From assembly GCA_039566865.1 (NCBI GenBank), contig CM076954.1, positions 8,130,001-8,194,000 of the forward strand: DNA of 64,000 nucleotides, given 5' to 3'. Both the position numbers and the translations under genes were made by a program. The notes beneath the pieces were generated by a model. That model saw only the letters and a program-made list of their open reading frames with translations, did not search any database and had not been told where the DNA came from. The DNA is from Aurelia coerulea (taxonomy: Eukaryota > Cnidaria > Scyphozoa > Semaeostomeae > Ulmaridae). This document shows, in pieces, positions 1 through 9,523 of this stretch. Within the stretch, counting starts at the first letter, position 1. Every line of letters begins with the position of its first letter.

Positions 1-686
1 GATATTTAACTTGAAATCACTGAGGGTTTCTTAACCATGTGATAAGAAACCTTTCAGCCCGTTGCCAGATTAATGACCTTTCAAAAAGAAACTAAACAGG
101 CTGTTTTGAAAAAACAGGTTTCTATTTTGCGGGTTCTTACTGTAAAAAATCTGTTTTAATCTGCCAGGACAACAAAATTTCATGGGAGGGTACATAAAGC
201 GCACTGTTCGAATTTTACCTGATGCCCTGAAATGTGTTAAAATTCAAGCAATGTTGGTCAAGAAATCCGACCTAATGGTGAGAAAGATCTTGATGATTAG
301 ACTCCAAAAATGTACATGTTTGTCATATTTGGTGAAGTTATTGATAGGTTACGATAGGTTAAAATGTTTGTGCCTACTTAGAAATTAAAAAAAAATGAGG
401 TTTACATAACCTCCCTGAAAACATTTTCTTCAAAGCAGACTCAAACGGACTTTGAATATAAGGATATGTCGTAGAGAAAGAGAGCTTGCATCACAATTTT
501 TCGGGAATAAACCAATGGCTGATGAGACTTCTATTATACAAACAAACAATACATCCATGACATTTTTGATACGAGAGGAGTATAGACATGCGCATCAAGA
601 TTTTCAAATGATAAGGCGGAAAGAGCAAGAGGGGTTTTGACACGTTCAAAATAATTTCAACTAACGAGGCTACAAGAACAAAGGTG
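1..686. other. no gene recognised (left edge)
   Basis: AT-rich sequence with no recognisable coding region. Positions 20-60 hold GTTTCTTA and TAAGAAAC in inverted orientation, the motif that recurs inside several transposons further right. It may be intronic or intergenic DNA of the host gene AIF1, whose missing 3' exons should lie to the left on the minus strand. Confidence 0.4.
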
Positions 687-688
687 TA

Positions 689-1208
689 CCGGGTGAGTCA
701 AAAAAAGTTTACACGTTTGGTGGGCTGTGGAATAACAAGTATGTGGCTGATATTCAAAACTAAAATTTTAATCTATCAGTCAAAGGTTAACTTAGATGAG
801 AAAATTTTGTTTGGTAAAATCACTCATCTTTAAGACCCACACATTAGAAAAATGCCTGTAAATGGTTTGTATGGGAATCGAGAATTCCACATTCCATTCT
901 GGTCCGTTATTTACTTGCTATTGAAATCAAAATTCTATTTCTGAAACTGACTGTTGAATAGAATTTAAAATTTCAATGCAAAATAAACCATGGACCAGAA
1001 TGGAATGTGGAATTCTCGATTCCCATACAAACCATTTACAGGCATTTTTCTAATGTGTGGGTCTTAAAGATGAGTGATTTTACCAAACAAAATTTTCTTA
1101 TCTAAGTTAACCTTTGTCTGATAGACTAACATCTTAGGTTTGGATATCCGCCACGTACGTTTTATTCCACAGCCCGCCAAACGTGTAAACTTTTTTTGAC
1201 TCACCCGG
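689..1208. mobile_element. foldback MITE, mariner-like tips
   Basis: About 215 bp at the left (from CCGGGTGAGTCAAAAAAAG) recurs as its reverse complement at the right, leaving a spacer of roughly 90 bp. Both tips abut TA (687-688, 1209-1210), as expected for a Tc1/mariner target. The tip resembles the CMGGGTGTCCC ends at 13798 and 21797. There is no coding capacity, so this is a non-autonomous element. The inner arm halves are nearly identical, while the 760-790 / 1110-1150 part has diverged. Confidence 0.75.
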
Positions 1209-1434
1209 TATATCCATATGTAAAATGACTTTGCAAGGGTCTACTTGTAGGTTAGCCTTATAGTTACTATCCAACTGAGAGTATCCAACAGAAATCACCC
1301 CTAAGAACTGTGACTCAATATGTGAGTGTTGTGTTTATAACTAAGTTCAAATTTTGTCTTTTTCACTCTCAGTCTTATCTTAGAATATGGTCAACATAGT
1401 GTTACTACATATACTGTAACAAACATTATCAAGC

Positions 1435-2635
1435 ATGACAAACACAGCTAATGATCCATGTGGTATTTGCCACAAAAATATACATATCAACCAAAAAGCA
1501 ATATTTTGCAATAACTGCAATTTCAATGTCCACATAAAATGCAATGATATCTCTGCTCCAGAATACAAAGAACTTGAAAAGGAAACTGATGATGTTTCTT
1601 GGTTTTGCAAAAAAAGGAACCATGGAGATGTTTCCGATTGGCTCATTAGCACATGAAGAATTCTTGGGACTTAACGATTTTGACCTACCCTCATTCATCG
1701 ACTCTGCAACCTCTTTTGAAATTACTTCTGACCTTATGGACTCGCCCAATTTTAGCGATTATGATATTGATGAACATATGCCTCAGAATATTGATTCTCG
1801 CTACTTCACTCTACCTGAAATTTCTTCTTTACAATTATCCTCTAGTGACTTTTCTATTCTTTGCACTAATATCAGAAGACTATCCCTTCATCACGATGAA
1901 TTAGTTTTTTTGCTAACACTAATTTGACTCCTGATGTGATTGGAATGTCTGAAATATGGCATTCCAAGGACAATCCCATATCATCAAATGTTGATATTCC
2001 AGGTTATACATTTTTTAAGACTAAATCAGTCGCTAAGAATGCTGTGTTGGTTGTATATCAGAGATTCTCTTACTTCCAATCCAAGAATTGACTTGGATTC
2101 TTGTACAAATGATTTTGAAACTGTATGGGTTGAAGTTGAAAACAAAAATTACGAAAATTTCCTTATTTGCTGTGTTTACAGACATCCTAGTTCAAATATT
2201 GATAACCTTACATCTCACTTCCAGAATCTTCTTTCAAAATTATCATCAAATAAGCTGCTATTTATTATAGGTGATTTCACACCAAAAAGTAACTTTGTTA
2301 ACAACTTTTCTCGCACAGCCTTCTTGCCTGTAGTCATCATCTAACTAGAGTTTCTGAACATAGAGCATCAATCATTGATAACATACATACTAATGCTAAA
2401 AATGCTAATATTACAAGTGGCAATATTTTAATGGAAATTTCTGACCATTTTCCCCAGTTTATAATTTTGAAAAATAGTCATGCTGGTCATAGCAAATCTG
2501 AATCATTCAAATATGATTATTCCAGATTTGAAGAAGACGCATTCCTTGAGGAATTTAGTCAGATTGATTTTACTTACTTAGAAAGCAGTGACTTGAATGT
2601 GAACAGTAAATTTGATAGATTTCTAAAGAAAGATC
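1435..2635 (+). pseudogene. LINE ORF 5' half: PHD finger plus endonuclease
   Basis: From 1435 the frame reads CGICHKN, then CNNC, HIKC and WFCKK, a Cys4-His-Cys3 PHD finger pattern. A frameshift in the A-run near 1610 moves the reading to the frame that carries the acidic linker and the endonuclease start FSILCTNIRR (about 1850). Another shift near 1915 leads to GMSEIW, the counterpart of the 'SETW' motif of apurinic-like endonucleases. Around 2270 the catalytic GDFN appears as GDFT, a likely inactivating change. SDHFPQF near 2440 matches the closing SDH motif. PHD fingers in such LINEs are presumed to bind nucleic acid or chromatin (family knowledge). Confidence 0.8.
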
Positions 2636-2639
2636 TTAA

Positions 2640-3065
2640 AAGACAAGTCCGGGGTTTCTACAATTAATGTCAAAAAGCAACCTTACCAACTGCCAAACAT
2701 CACTTGTAACTTCTTCCAATTTTTGAGCTGTTTTTCTGTTGTAAATTCGTACGACATTTTTCGTAAGTTAGGCCCAATGTCGTCGCCATTTTGAAAAAGC
2801 GATAAAATGGTTAGCCTCGGTTTGGAGGTTTGATTGTGACGTCGGAAATTACTTAAGAGTTCCATAAGAAAACAGCCTCGTTCAGGTCGAAGGCGAAATG
2901 GGTGAAATTACGTCATGAATGATGACGTCATTTCTCTCATTTCACAGATTTAAATACACAATTTCGCAGAGAAAGACAGAGAAGGTTGGAAAAAGTACTA
3001 CACACCATTCACAACATTGTGATCTTTCATTTTATGCACAATTATTCCAACCCTGGACTTGTCCT
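2640..3065. mobile_element. TTAA-flanked MITE inside the LINE
   Basis: The 426-bp insert is bounded by TTAA at 2636-2639 and 3066-3069. Its tips are A(A/G)GACAAGTCC, inverted. Joining the flanks at one TTAA gives an uninterrupted LINE reading frame (KKDL into NTLTNKHAP), so excision would be precise. TTAA targets are typical of piggyBac and Kolobok transposons; which one applies cannot be decided without a transposase. Confidence 0.8.
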
Positions 3066-3630
3066 TTAATACTTTGACAAATAAGCATGCTCCCAATAAA
3101 AGACGGAGTAGAAAGGAAATAAAACTTAAAGATAAACCATGGATAAATAATAGAATACTGAAGATGATGAGAATTCGAGACAGAATTTTGCAGAAACTAA
3201 AAAAACAGCAGACTCCTGATAATCTCAAGTTGTATAAGAAGTTTAAAAACCGTGTGCCCAAGGAATTAAAAGAAACTAAAGCAAGGTATTCTCATAATTA
3301 TTTTCTACCAATATTCAAAATATGCGAAAATTATGGTCAGGTATCAAGACAATAATTTCTCATAAGTCTTCCACTTCTTCTTCAATTAACAAAATCAAAG
3401 GCAAAGATGGAAATCTAACATCAGACGCTTCTAAAATGTCAAATATTTTAAAGACGCTTTTGTCAATGTTGCTGATGACATAACAAAGACAACAAAGACT
3501 CAAAAGTCTCCTCTTGACTATTTATGTAACAGAACTTTCAGTTCACTTTTCCTTACTCCAGTTACTGTGATAGAAGTTAATGATTTAATCAACATTTTAA
3601 ATCCTTCTAAATCTGTACGTCATAATAGTA

Positions 3631-3737
3631 AAACAAGTAAATAAAGTAAAATACAAGCACTTTGATGAGATTGAATTGAGATTTGTGCTTATTTCAATTC
3701 GCATCAAAGTGCTCATATTTTACTTTATTTACATGTT
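3631..3737. mobile_element. small hairpin MITE in LINE
   Basis: About 37 bp (GTAAATAAAGTAAAAT core) is repeated inverted at 3701-3737 around a spacer of about 33 bp. It interrupts the LINE between its pre-RT linker and the RT start. The following 3738-3845 is also foreign to the LINE and is unassigned. Confidence 0.65.
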
Positions 3738-4285
3738 TATCATTGTACAATTGCACTACATGCAACAAGAAGATTTATGACCTATAACAATTTTTAAAAT
3801 TATAAGATACTCTTTTTCCTCATTTCTTGTTCTTCTTGTGAATTAGTTATTCCAGTGTGGTATTTTCCCTGATAAACTTGAAATTGCCAATGAGATTTCT
3901 CTTTTTAAAAAAGGAAATCCTGAGCTTCCTTCAAACTATAGGCCAATTTACCGTTTACCTGTCTTCAGCAACATATTTGAGAAGCTACTGTACAAAGGAC
4001 TCTATGGATTCCTTGAAATTCATAAAAAATTTTATTCTTTACAATTTGGATTTCAAGAATACCACTCAATTGATCATGCCCCTTGTGAGTTTGACAGAAG
4101 CTGCAAGAAATAAACTTGATAATAAAAGACTTGGTTGTGGTATTTTCATTGATTTGCAGACAACTTTTGACACAGTTAATCATAGAATTTTGCCAACAAA
4201 ATTGGAACATTTTGGTGTTCGTGGATGTGCCCTTGAGGGGTTTAGATCATATCTATCTGACAGAAAAAAATATGTTTATGTCAAT

Positions 4286-4668
4286 TGTGTGTTATTTCTA
4301 TCCATCACCATCTTGGTTTGATCTAAAGACTCTTTTCGTTGGTATCCATTGAGGTAGATTCAAACTCAAAAATGATATTCGTCCCATGAATGTGACGCTA
4401 TTTTTCACGACATCAAAGTGCACATGGGGCCCCGAACAGGTAACTGTGCCCTTCAGTAATGCTATATGAAAGAAGTTGTCTTGAATATCAACTGACGAAG
4501 CCAGACACCGAGAGAGCCTCAGTGTAGCAGCTGATAAAGAGGGCCCCAACCAAGCTAGTTAAATTGGTTTTTCATTGTAAAATTAAACTAACAAAACTAA
4601 TTTTTTGATATTTATGAGAGGGCCCACAGGGCGATCGCCCGGTAGCCCGACTAGCCAGTCCGCCCCTG
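4286..4668. mobile_element. hAT-like insertion with 8-bp TSD
   Basis: The 383-bp insert splits the RT. ATGTCAAT at 4278-4285 and 4669-4676 forms a perfect 8-bp target-site duplication, the length made by hAT transposases. The right tip reads CAGGGGCGGACTGG inward on the minus strand. The left tip has no matching inverted repeat, so that end is degraded or atypical. Confidence 0.65.
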
Positions 4669-5630
4669 ATGTCAATGGGAGAAATTCCAACTTACTTTCA
4701 ATTACTTGCGGTGTACCAAAAAGGTTCTGTACTGGACCAATTACTTTCCTCGTCTATAGTAATGATCTACCAAATGCTTCTAAGAAACTTCATTTTCATC
4801 TCCTTGCTGATGATAATAACATCTACTATGAATCCAAAGAATTGTCTAATTTGAACAAAATTGTCAACAAAGGGCTGAGATTAGTACAGGAATGGCTTGC
4901 TGCTAATAAACTATCATTAAACATTGATAAGACAAACTATATTATCTTTCATTCCTCATCTGTCAAAGTTCCTTCTCATTATGATATCAAAATAGGCAAG
5001 AAACATGTTGAAAGAGTTAAGTTTGTTAAGTTCTTAGGTCTCCTCCTGGATGAGCATCTCAGTTGGAAATACCATCTCAGTGAACTCTAAAAAAAACTAG
5101 CTAGAACATGTGGAATTTTTTTCAGAATTAGGAACTTACTTCCATTAGATGTTTTAATTTGCTTGCTTTGTTTCTGTCCTTCTTACAATATGTCTTATTG
5201 TTTGGGGTCAATCAATCATACATAATACATTGTTCAAATTATCAAATTACAGAAAAACGCAGTCAGAGCTATCTCATTTCAGCCTCGCGTGTCTCCCTCT
5301 CTTCCAATCTTCAATGGTCTTAAGCTTCTGAAACTTCCTGAGATTTTTGAGCTCCAACTCCTAATTTATGTTTTTGATTCTGTTAATAAAACTTCACCTG
5401 GTTGCTTTCATGACTTGTTCTTATTCTGTTCATCAGTATTCCACAAGACAGACCAGTCAAAGTGATTTACATATGTCTCGAAAAAACAGTCTTCAATATA
5501 GTCTAAAGTCGATTCGATATCTTGGTGCTATATATATCATATCATATCATAAATATTTAGGCACGATGCCCTATCATCTAAATAACAAAATAAATAAACT
5601 AACAGTGATTAGAAACCCAATGGGCTGCTC

Positions 5631-5727
5631 TTCATTTCATTTCATTTCATTTCATTTCATTTCATTTCATTTCATTTCATTTCATTTCATTTCATTTCAT
5701 TTCATTTCATTTCATTTCATTTCATTT
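5631..5727 (+). repeat. (TTTCA)n microsatellite, LINE tail
   Basis: About 19 pure copies of TTTCA. The position right after the C-terminal LINE remnant suggests a 3' tail microsatellite. It also abuts an antisense LINE fragment on the other side. Confidence 0.9.
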
Positions 5728-6243
5728 CGAACAAAGTTTCTGAAGATCTGAGTTGATAGCATTGCTCAGGTCGGAGATAGATTTCGAGGAATGAGAAATG
5801 CTTGTGTCATCTGCATACATTGTGACCTTAGTTCTTTGTAAGGCAAACGGCCAGTCATTTATATAGGTCAAAAATAGGAGTGGACCAAGGCTGGAGCCCT
5901 GAGGCACCCCAAATTTCAGACATGTTGCCATTTACCTTACAGCATTGCTTCCTATTACTTAGGTATGATATGAACCAGTCAAGCTCCACGCCTTCAACTC
6001 CATAGAAACGCAGCTTAGCGATGAGAATATTGTGGTCGACAGTGTCAAAGGCTTTCTTTAAGTCGATAAAAATGACTCCAGTAAAAAGCCTTTTGACAAA
6101 ATTTAGAAACCAATCATTGGTACACTTTAGTAAGCATGTCAATACGGAGTGAAAGAGCCTGAAACCCGACTGGTCTGAGTACAAAAATTCATTCTCAGTA
6201 AAATAATTAAATACCTGATCAAAGGCTATCTTTTCAAATTCCT
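5728..6243 (-). pseudogene. LINE reverse transcriptase fragment
   Basis: Read leftwards from 6243 it gives SDQSGFR, FIDLKKAFDTVDHNIL (motif A, aspartate kept), then after a frameshift near 5920 [19 protein letters not shown] and MYADDTSI (catalytic YADD kept). This is a CR1/jockey-type RT covering only the palm and fingers. Both ends are truncated and it is dead through the frameshift. It belongs to a different LINE family from the plus-strand copy at 1390-5727. Confidence 0.85.
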
Positions 6244-6979
6244 AGGGGTCGTGCTTGAATTGCCATTAGGCTATTTTAGCAAGAAGACGCGAGCCGAGAA
6301 GACGCCAGCAGAGTTCTTTTGTTCGAGAATGTAATTTACAAAGCGAAATTAACTTCAAAACTTTTGCGAATCTCCCGGGGCTTTGTGTAAGTTCTGTCAT
6401 GAAATCGACAACCTGAAAAGTGTAGCTTTGAAGGCCGCTCGCGAAAAATAGAACGTCGATATGGAAAGTAAAAACTATGTGTGCATATTCATTACCAATA
6501 AAGACACGAGAACACAAACTATTTTCAAGGAGTTTTCCTCTTTTATGAGCAGCTTTTTTGAGATAAAAAGGCTGGAAAATTGGAATGCTCCAAAACCCTC
6601 TGAGCGTCCCCCGGGGGGGGGGGGGCACTTGGTACCTGATGTGTTATCATGCGCGTACAAAAAACGCAGGAAAGGGTGCCTTTCTTCAAAGTAGGCACGG
6701 GCCCGCGCGGGCCCGTGCTGAGGGGTGCCAAATCGACCATAATTTCAAAAAAGGGTGTCTTATCTTGCATTTGATAAGTTCCTAAACTCCTGTGCAATGG
6801 TATTCTAATCAAAAAATTCTAAAATAGAATTTGTAACGAGTCAAAGAACTTGAAAAAGCAGACCGGCACAAGATAGGGTAGGAATTCGGGAGCAGTTTCT
6901 TCCTCTTCTACCCTGGGTACCAGACTCTATGAAATAGCATCTGTAACATCATTTTAACATTATTAACATCATGGCAGTA

Positions 6980-7502
6980 CAGTGGCATGGCCACGGGGGT
7001 ATGGGTTTGGGGTCATTGCCCCACGACTTTTTTCAAAAGATGGTTCTCGAGATTCCTTTAAAACCAAGGAGAAAATGGCTTGGCATAGGTTAGGTAAGAA
7101 TTTTCTGATAAATGTCAAAGCTTCCATTTTAGCACTGGCAAAAATGGAATCAGGGGATGCATTCTATGCCAAAGTAAAGGATGCATCTTCAAAAATTCTC
7201 CTCGTGCTCCGATGTATAGGATAAATGTCACAAAATTACAAAGGTTTTCTTGCCACTAATGGCAAGCATGATGTTGGGAGACGCTTTCTAAGCCAAAGTA
7301 AAAGATGTTTCTACAAAAATTTTCCGCGTGCTCTACTTATATTGGACAACTGTTACAAAACTATCAAAGTTGGTACGCATGATAGTGGGAGATGCATTCT
7401 CAGCCAAAGTAAAGTGCGTGTCCCAACAAATTTCCTGAGGGCTTCGCCGCCAGACCCTCTTATTTCAATACCCCCACTTAATTTACCTTGGCCAAGCCAC
7501 TG
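6980..7502. mobile_element. hAT-like MITE, CAGTGGC tips
   Basis: Tips CAGTGGCATGGCCA and, inverted, CAGTGGCTTGGCCA. Flanks TGGCAGTA / TGGTAGCA are an imperfect 8-bp TSD (6 of 8). The interior holds imperfect repeats of about 160 bp with GGCAAGCATGAT.TTGGGAGA and GCCAAAGTAAA.GATG, the same unit that forms the array at 51540-52090. Near the right end is the GGGCTTCGCC stem seen in other element families here. Confidence 0.75.
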
Positions 7503-7556
7503 TGGTAGCATCTATAAAATCATATTTTAGAGAGTCTGGTACCCAGGGTACTCCTT

Positions 7557-7816
7557 GGACTTGCTACAAGTCTCTCTCTCTCTTTTAGTCCGAATTGTCC
7601 GGAAAATGCGAAACGGAAAATGCAAAACCTGAAAAAAGTACAGAAAAAGAAAATAAAAGAAAGGGTATTCATCCTTGGTACATCCTTTTCTTTTTTCTTT
7701 CTTTATTTTCCGTTTCGCGTCATTTTCCGTTTCGCATTTTCCGGACAATTCGGACTAAAAAAGAGTGAGAGAGACTTATTCGGACTAAAAAAGAGAGAGA
7801 GACTCGTAGCAAGTCC
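7557..7816. repeat. long hairpin, CGAAACGGAAAATG arms
   Basis: GGACTTGCTAC, a CT-rich run and TTTTAGTCCGAATTGTCCGG on the left are repeated inverted on the right, with one arm carrying an extra GACTTATTCGGACTAAAAAA copy. Arms are about 80-100 bp. It is probably a separate MITE inside the larger element. Confidence 0.7.
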
Positions 7817-8274
7817 AGGTACTCCTCTTCAAATCACACCGGCAATATTAGCAATTATAATAACTGGTTTGTCAGCGATTATGGTACCTGAAATTGAGAA
7901 GCTCTATTTTGACGCGGGAAAGGGTATGTTCTGAAGAAAATTTTCCGCAATTAGGGTATGTATTTCGCTAAAACAGGTCAGCGTTTAGGGCGCATATGTT
8001 AAACCTTTGTACGAGCATGATACTATAGGAAACTATAGAAGTGCCCCCCCCCCGGGGAGCGTCCCTGTCTTTGAAGACGTCCGCACCTTGTTGCTAAAAC
8101 AGCCTATTAAAGTAGATGAATACGTCCAGTCCCTCACAACCCCAAAGCGTCCCGAAAGATGGCACCACACATGCCCAACTCGGTTCAGAAACAGACCAAA
8201 TCAAGACCCATAAAGCACCACCTCCAAGAACACCGCGAGGCCAGAGGGACCAAAAACGCACTCACCCACCTCAG

Positions 8275-8400
8275 CGCATGAAGAGTTGTTTAACTTCCTT
8301 TGTGAAGCAATTTTTGAGAGCGAGTCTCTGTGCTGTTGTGGAATCTCATTCCATGCCGATCCTCCTGTAAATTGGAAACTCCTTTTGGTAAATTCCAAAG
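8275..8400 (-). pseudogene. LINE C-terminal fragment
   Basis: The minus strand reads KRSFQFTGGSAWNEIPQQHR and then a lysine/arginine segment, matching the usual 'F..RGA.LWN.LP' C-terminus of CR1/jockey LINEs. Only about 40 residues are left. Confidence 0.55.
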
Positions 8401-8689
8401 TCTAGGCAGATGCAGATTTTGGCTATTCCTTGTTGAATAGCTTGAAATCTGGGACCTCCGAGTAAATCAATTTTGCAAATTGTCTGGACAGTTTCCATGA
8501 ACGATTTTATGTGTCATAACTAACCTGTCATATCTTATCAATCATTTGACAGGAAACCATTCACAGACCCATCCATCCTTGTACTTTGCATTTTCAATCA
8601 GAGTTTTCACTCTTGATTGTAGTTTCTGGAGAATGCATAGCTTGGTATCTGAGATGCATCCTCATATTATGTTACCATACCTCTATAAT

Positions 8690-9256
8690 ATATTAGTATA
8701 ATAATTCAGTTGTATCGAAATAACTTTCTTTGGGAGTTCCACAGGGATCTGTTCTTGCACCAGAATACATCTTACACTTTGGAACACATTACTCGTTGAG
8801 CTCCGAAATACTCCATCAAAACTATCCTTCAAAATTACACTGAAAATTTACTTATTGAGCAAAGTCAACCGATGATTCCATTTTGATTCTGGCAGAAGTT
8901 CTATTAATCTATATGAAAAGAAAATGCAGAATTATGTAAATTCATTTAAATTTACCTGGTAATACTTGAGGATAGAGGGGAGGGTTCTCTCCTCAATTAG
9001 TTTACCTATTGAGAGAGCTCCTCCTAAGTAATTATCCTCCTAAGTAAGTATCTGCATACAATTTATTTAGCTCCTCTTTGTATTTGTATATTGTATTAAT
9101 TTTCTGTATCATTGTATTAATATTATTATACATTGTAGTAATATTATCTGTTATTCATGTAGTTCAGTTCTCTATTCGTATAGTTAGGATTATAAATTGT
9201 ATGTAGTGAATTTAAATTATATGAAACTGAAACTGAAACTGAAACTGAAACTGAAG
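8690..9256 (+). mobile_element. internally deleted LINE 3' end with (GAAACT)n tail
   Basis: At 8730 the sequence encodes LGVPQGSVLAP (an RT block), then jumps to a C-terminal WNTLLVELRNTPSK segment near 8780 and an AT-rich 3' UTR. It ends in five ACTGAA-type hexamer copies at 9224-9256. The deletion removes the rest of the RT. A similar ACTGAAACT tail ends the LINE piece at 34104-34965. Confidence 0.7.
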
Positions 9257-9424
9257 TTAGTTATGCAAAATGGACAGTTCTAAATTTTCCTTAGGATGAC
9301 CTCTGTTATGGACATCAACATTACCAGAGCTTGTCTAATTATTTCTTACTGTCGTTGTATTTGACCAATTACTGCCATGCAGCAGATTAAATCATCCATT
9401 TCGTATACTGATGAATCCACATAC

Positions 9425-9523
9425 CTGAGTTTCGCGTATCAACTTCACTGATCATTTTCTTAAGCTCAAGATGAGTTTTAGCTTGCCCAAGTTTTTCCAT
9501 CATCTGTTTGAGTTCCATAATAT
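9425..9523 (-). CDS. AIF1: AIF1 exon D (EF-hand 1 end, linker, EF-hand 2 start)
   Basis: This 99-bp exon is preceded by TTATTCTAG and followed by GTATGT, both on the minus strand. It starts inside the codon for Asp of GDID and encodes [12 protein letters not shown], then [15 protein letters not shown] and DTRNS, ending in phase 1 so the next exon must supply the rest of a Gly codon. The helix between the two EF loops is intact. This is the most conserved stretch of the protein and gave the identification. Confidence 0.9.

Larger units (their letters stand above)
3066..5560 (+). pseudogene. LINE reverse transcriptase remnant
   Basis: After the linker (KHAPNKRRSRK at about 3080) the RT begins near 3845 with an FPDKLEIA...FKKGNPELPSNYRP block. 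Motif A reads FIDLQTTFDTVNH (about 4145-4185). After the 4286-4668 insert the sequence continues with GVPK.S and the LADDNN catalytic box (about 4800), then LSLNIDKTNY and FLGLLLDEHLSW. The C-terminal part near 5420 contains SVHQYSTRQTSQ, a conserved LINE end motif. Several stops and shifts make it a pseudogene. It belongs to the CR1/L2/jockey-like group of RTs. Confidence 0.85.
1390..5727 (+). mobile_element. decayed non-LTR retrotransposon (LINE)
   Basis: The order of remnants is PHD-type zinc finger, EEP endonuclease, linker, reverse transcriptase, C-terminal region and a pentanucleotide tail, which is the layout of CR1/jockey-like LINEs. Frameshifts and stops are frequent, and three later insertions split it: 2640-3065, about 3631-3845 and 4286-4668. 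Removing the first restores the frame exactly, which dates that insertion after the LINE. The (TTTCA)n run at 5631-5727 fits its 3' tail. It is certainly inactive. Confidence 0.85.
6610..8056. mobile_element. C/G-tipped DNA transposon (CCCGGGGG family)
   Basis: Left end CCCGGGGGGG...GGCACTT and right end are inverted copies that stay alignable for about 60 bp (both continue to a TACAAA stretch after ATCATGC.CGTAC). GAGCGTCC at 6602-6609 and 8057-8064 is a perfect 8-bp TSD. Coding capacity is absent. It contains a hAT-like MITE (6980-7502) and a hairpin (7557-7816). Related copies lie at 9586-11079 and 49744-50135. The superfamily is undecided; an 8-bp TSD fits hAT, P or Merlin types. Confidence 0.8.

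Noticed and set aside
1..9424. Next AIF1 exon (after the Gly following DTRNS)
   Set aside because: I scanned the minus strand for a second EF-hand loop and a following 'MLGK'-type segment and found no AG-bounded match; it is probably beyond the window start.
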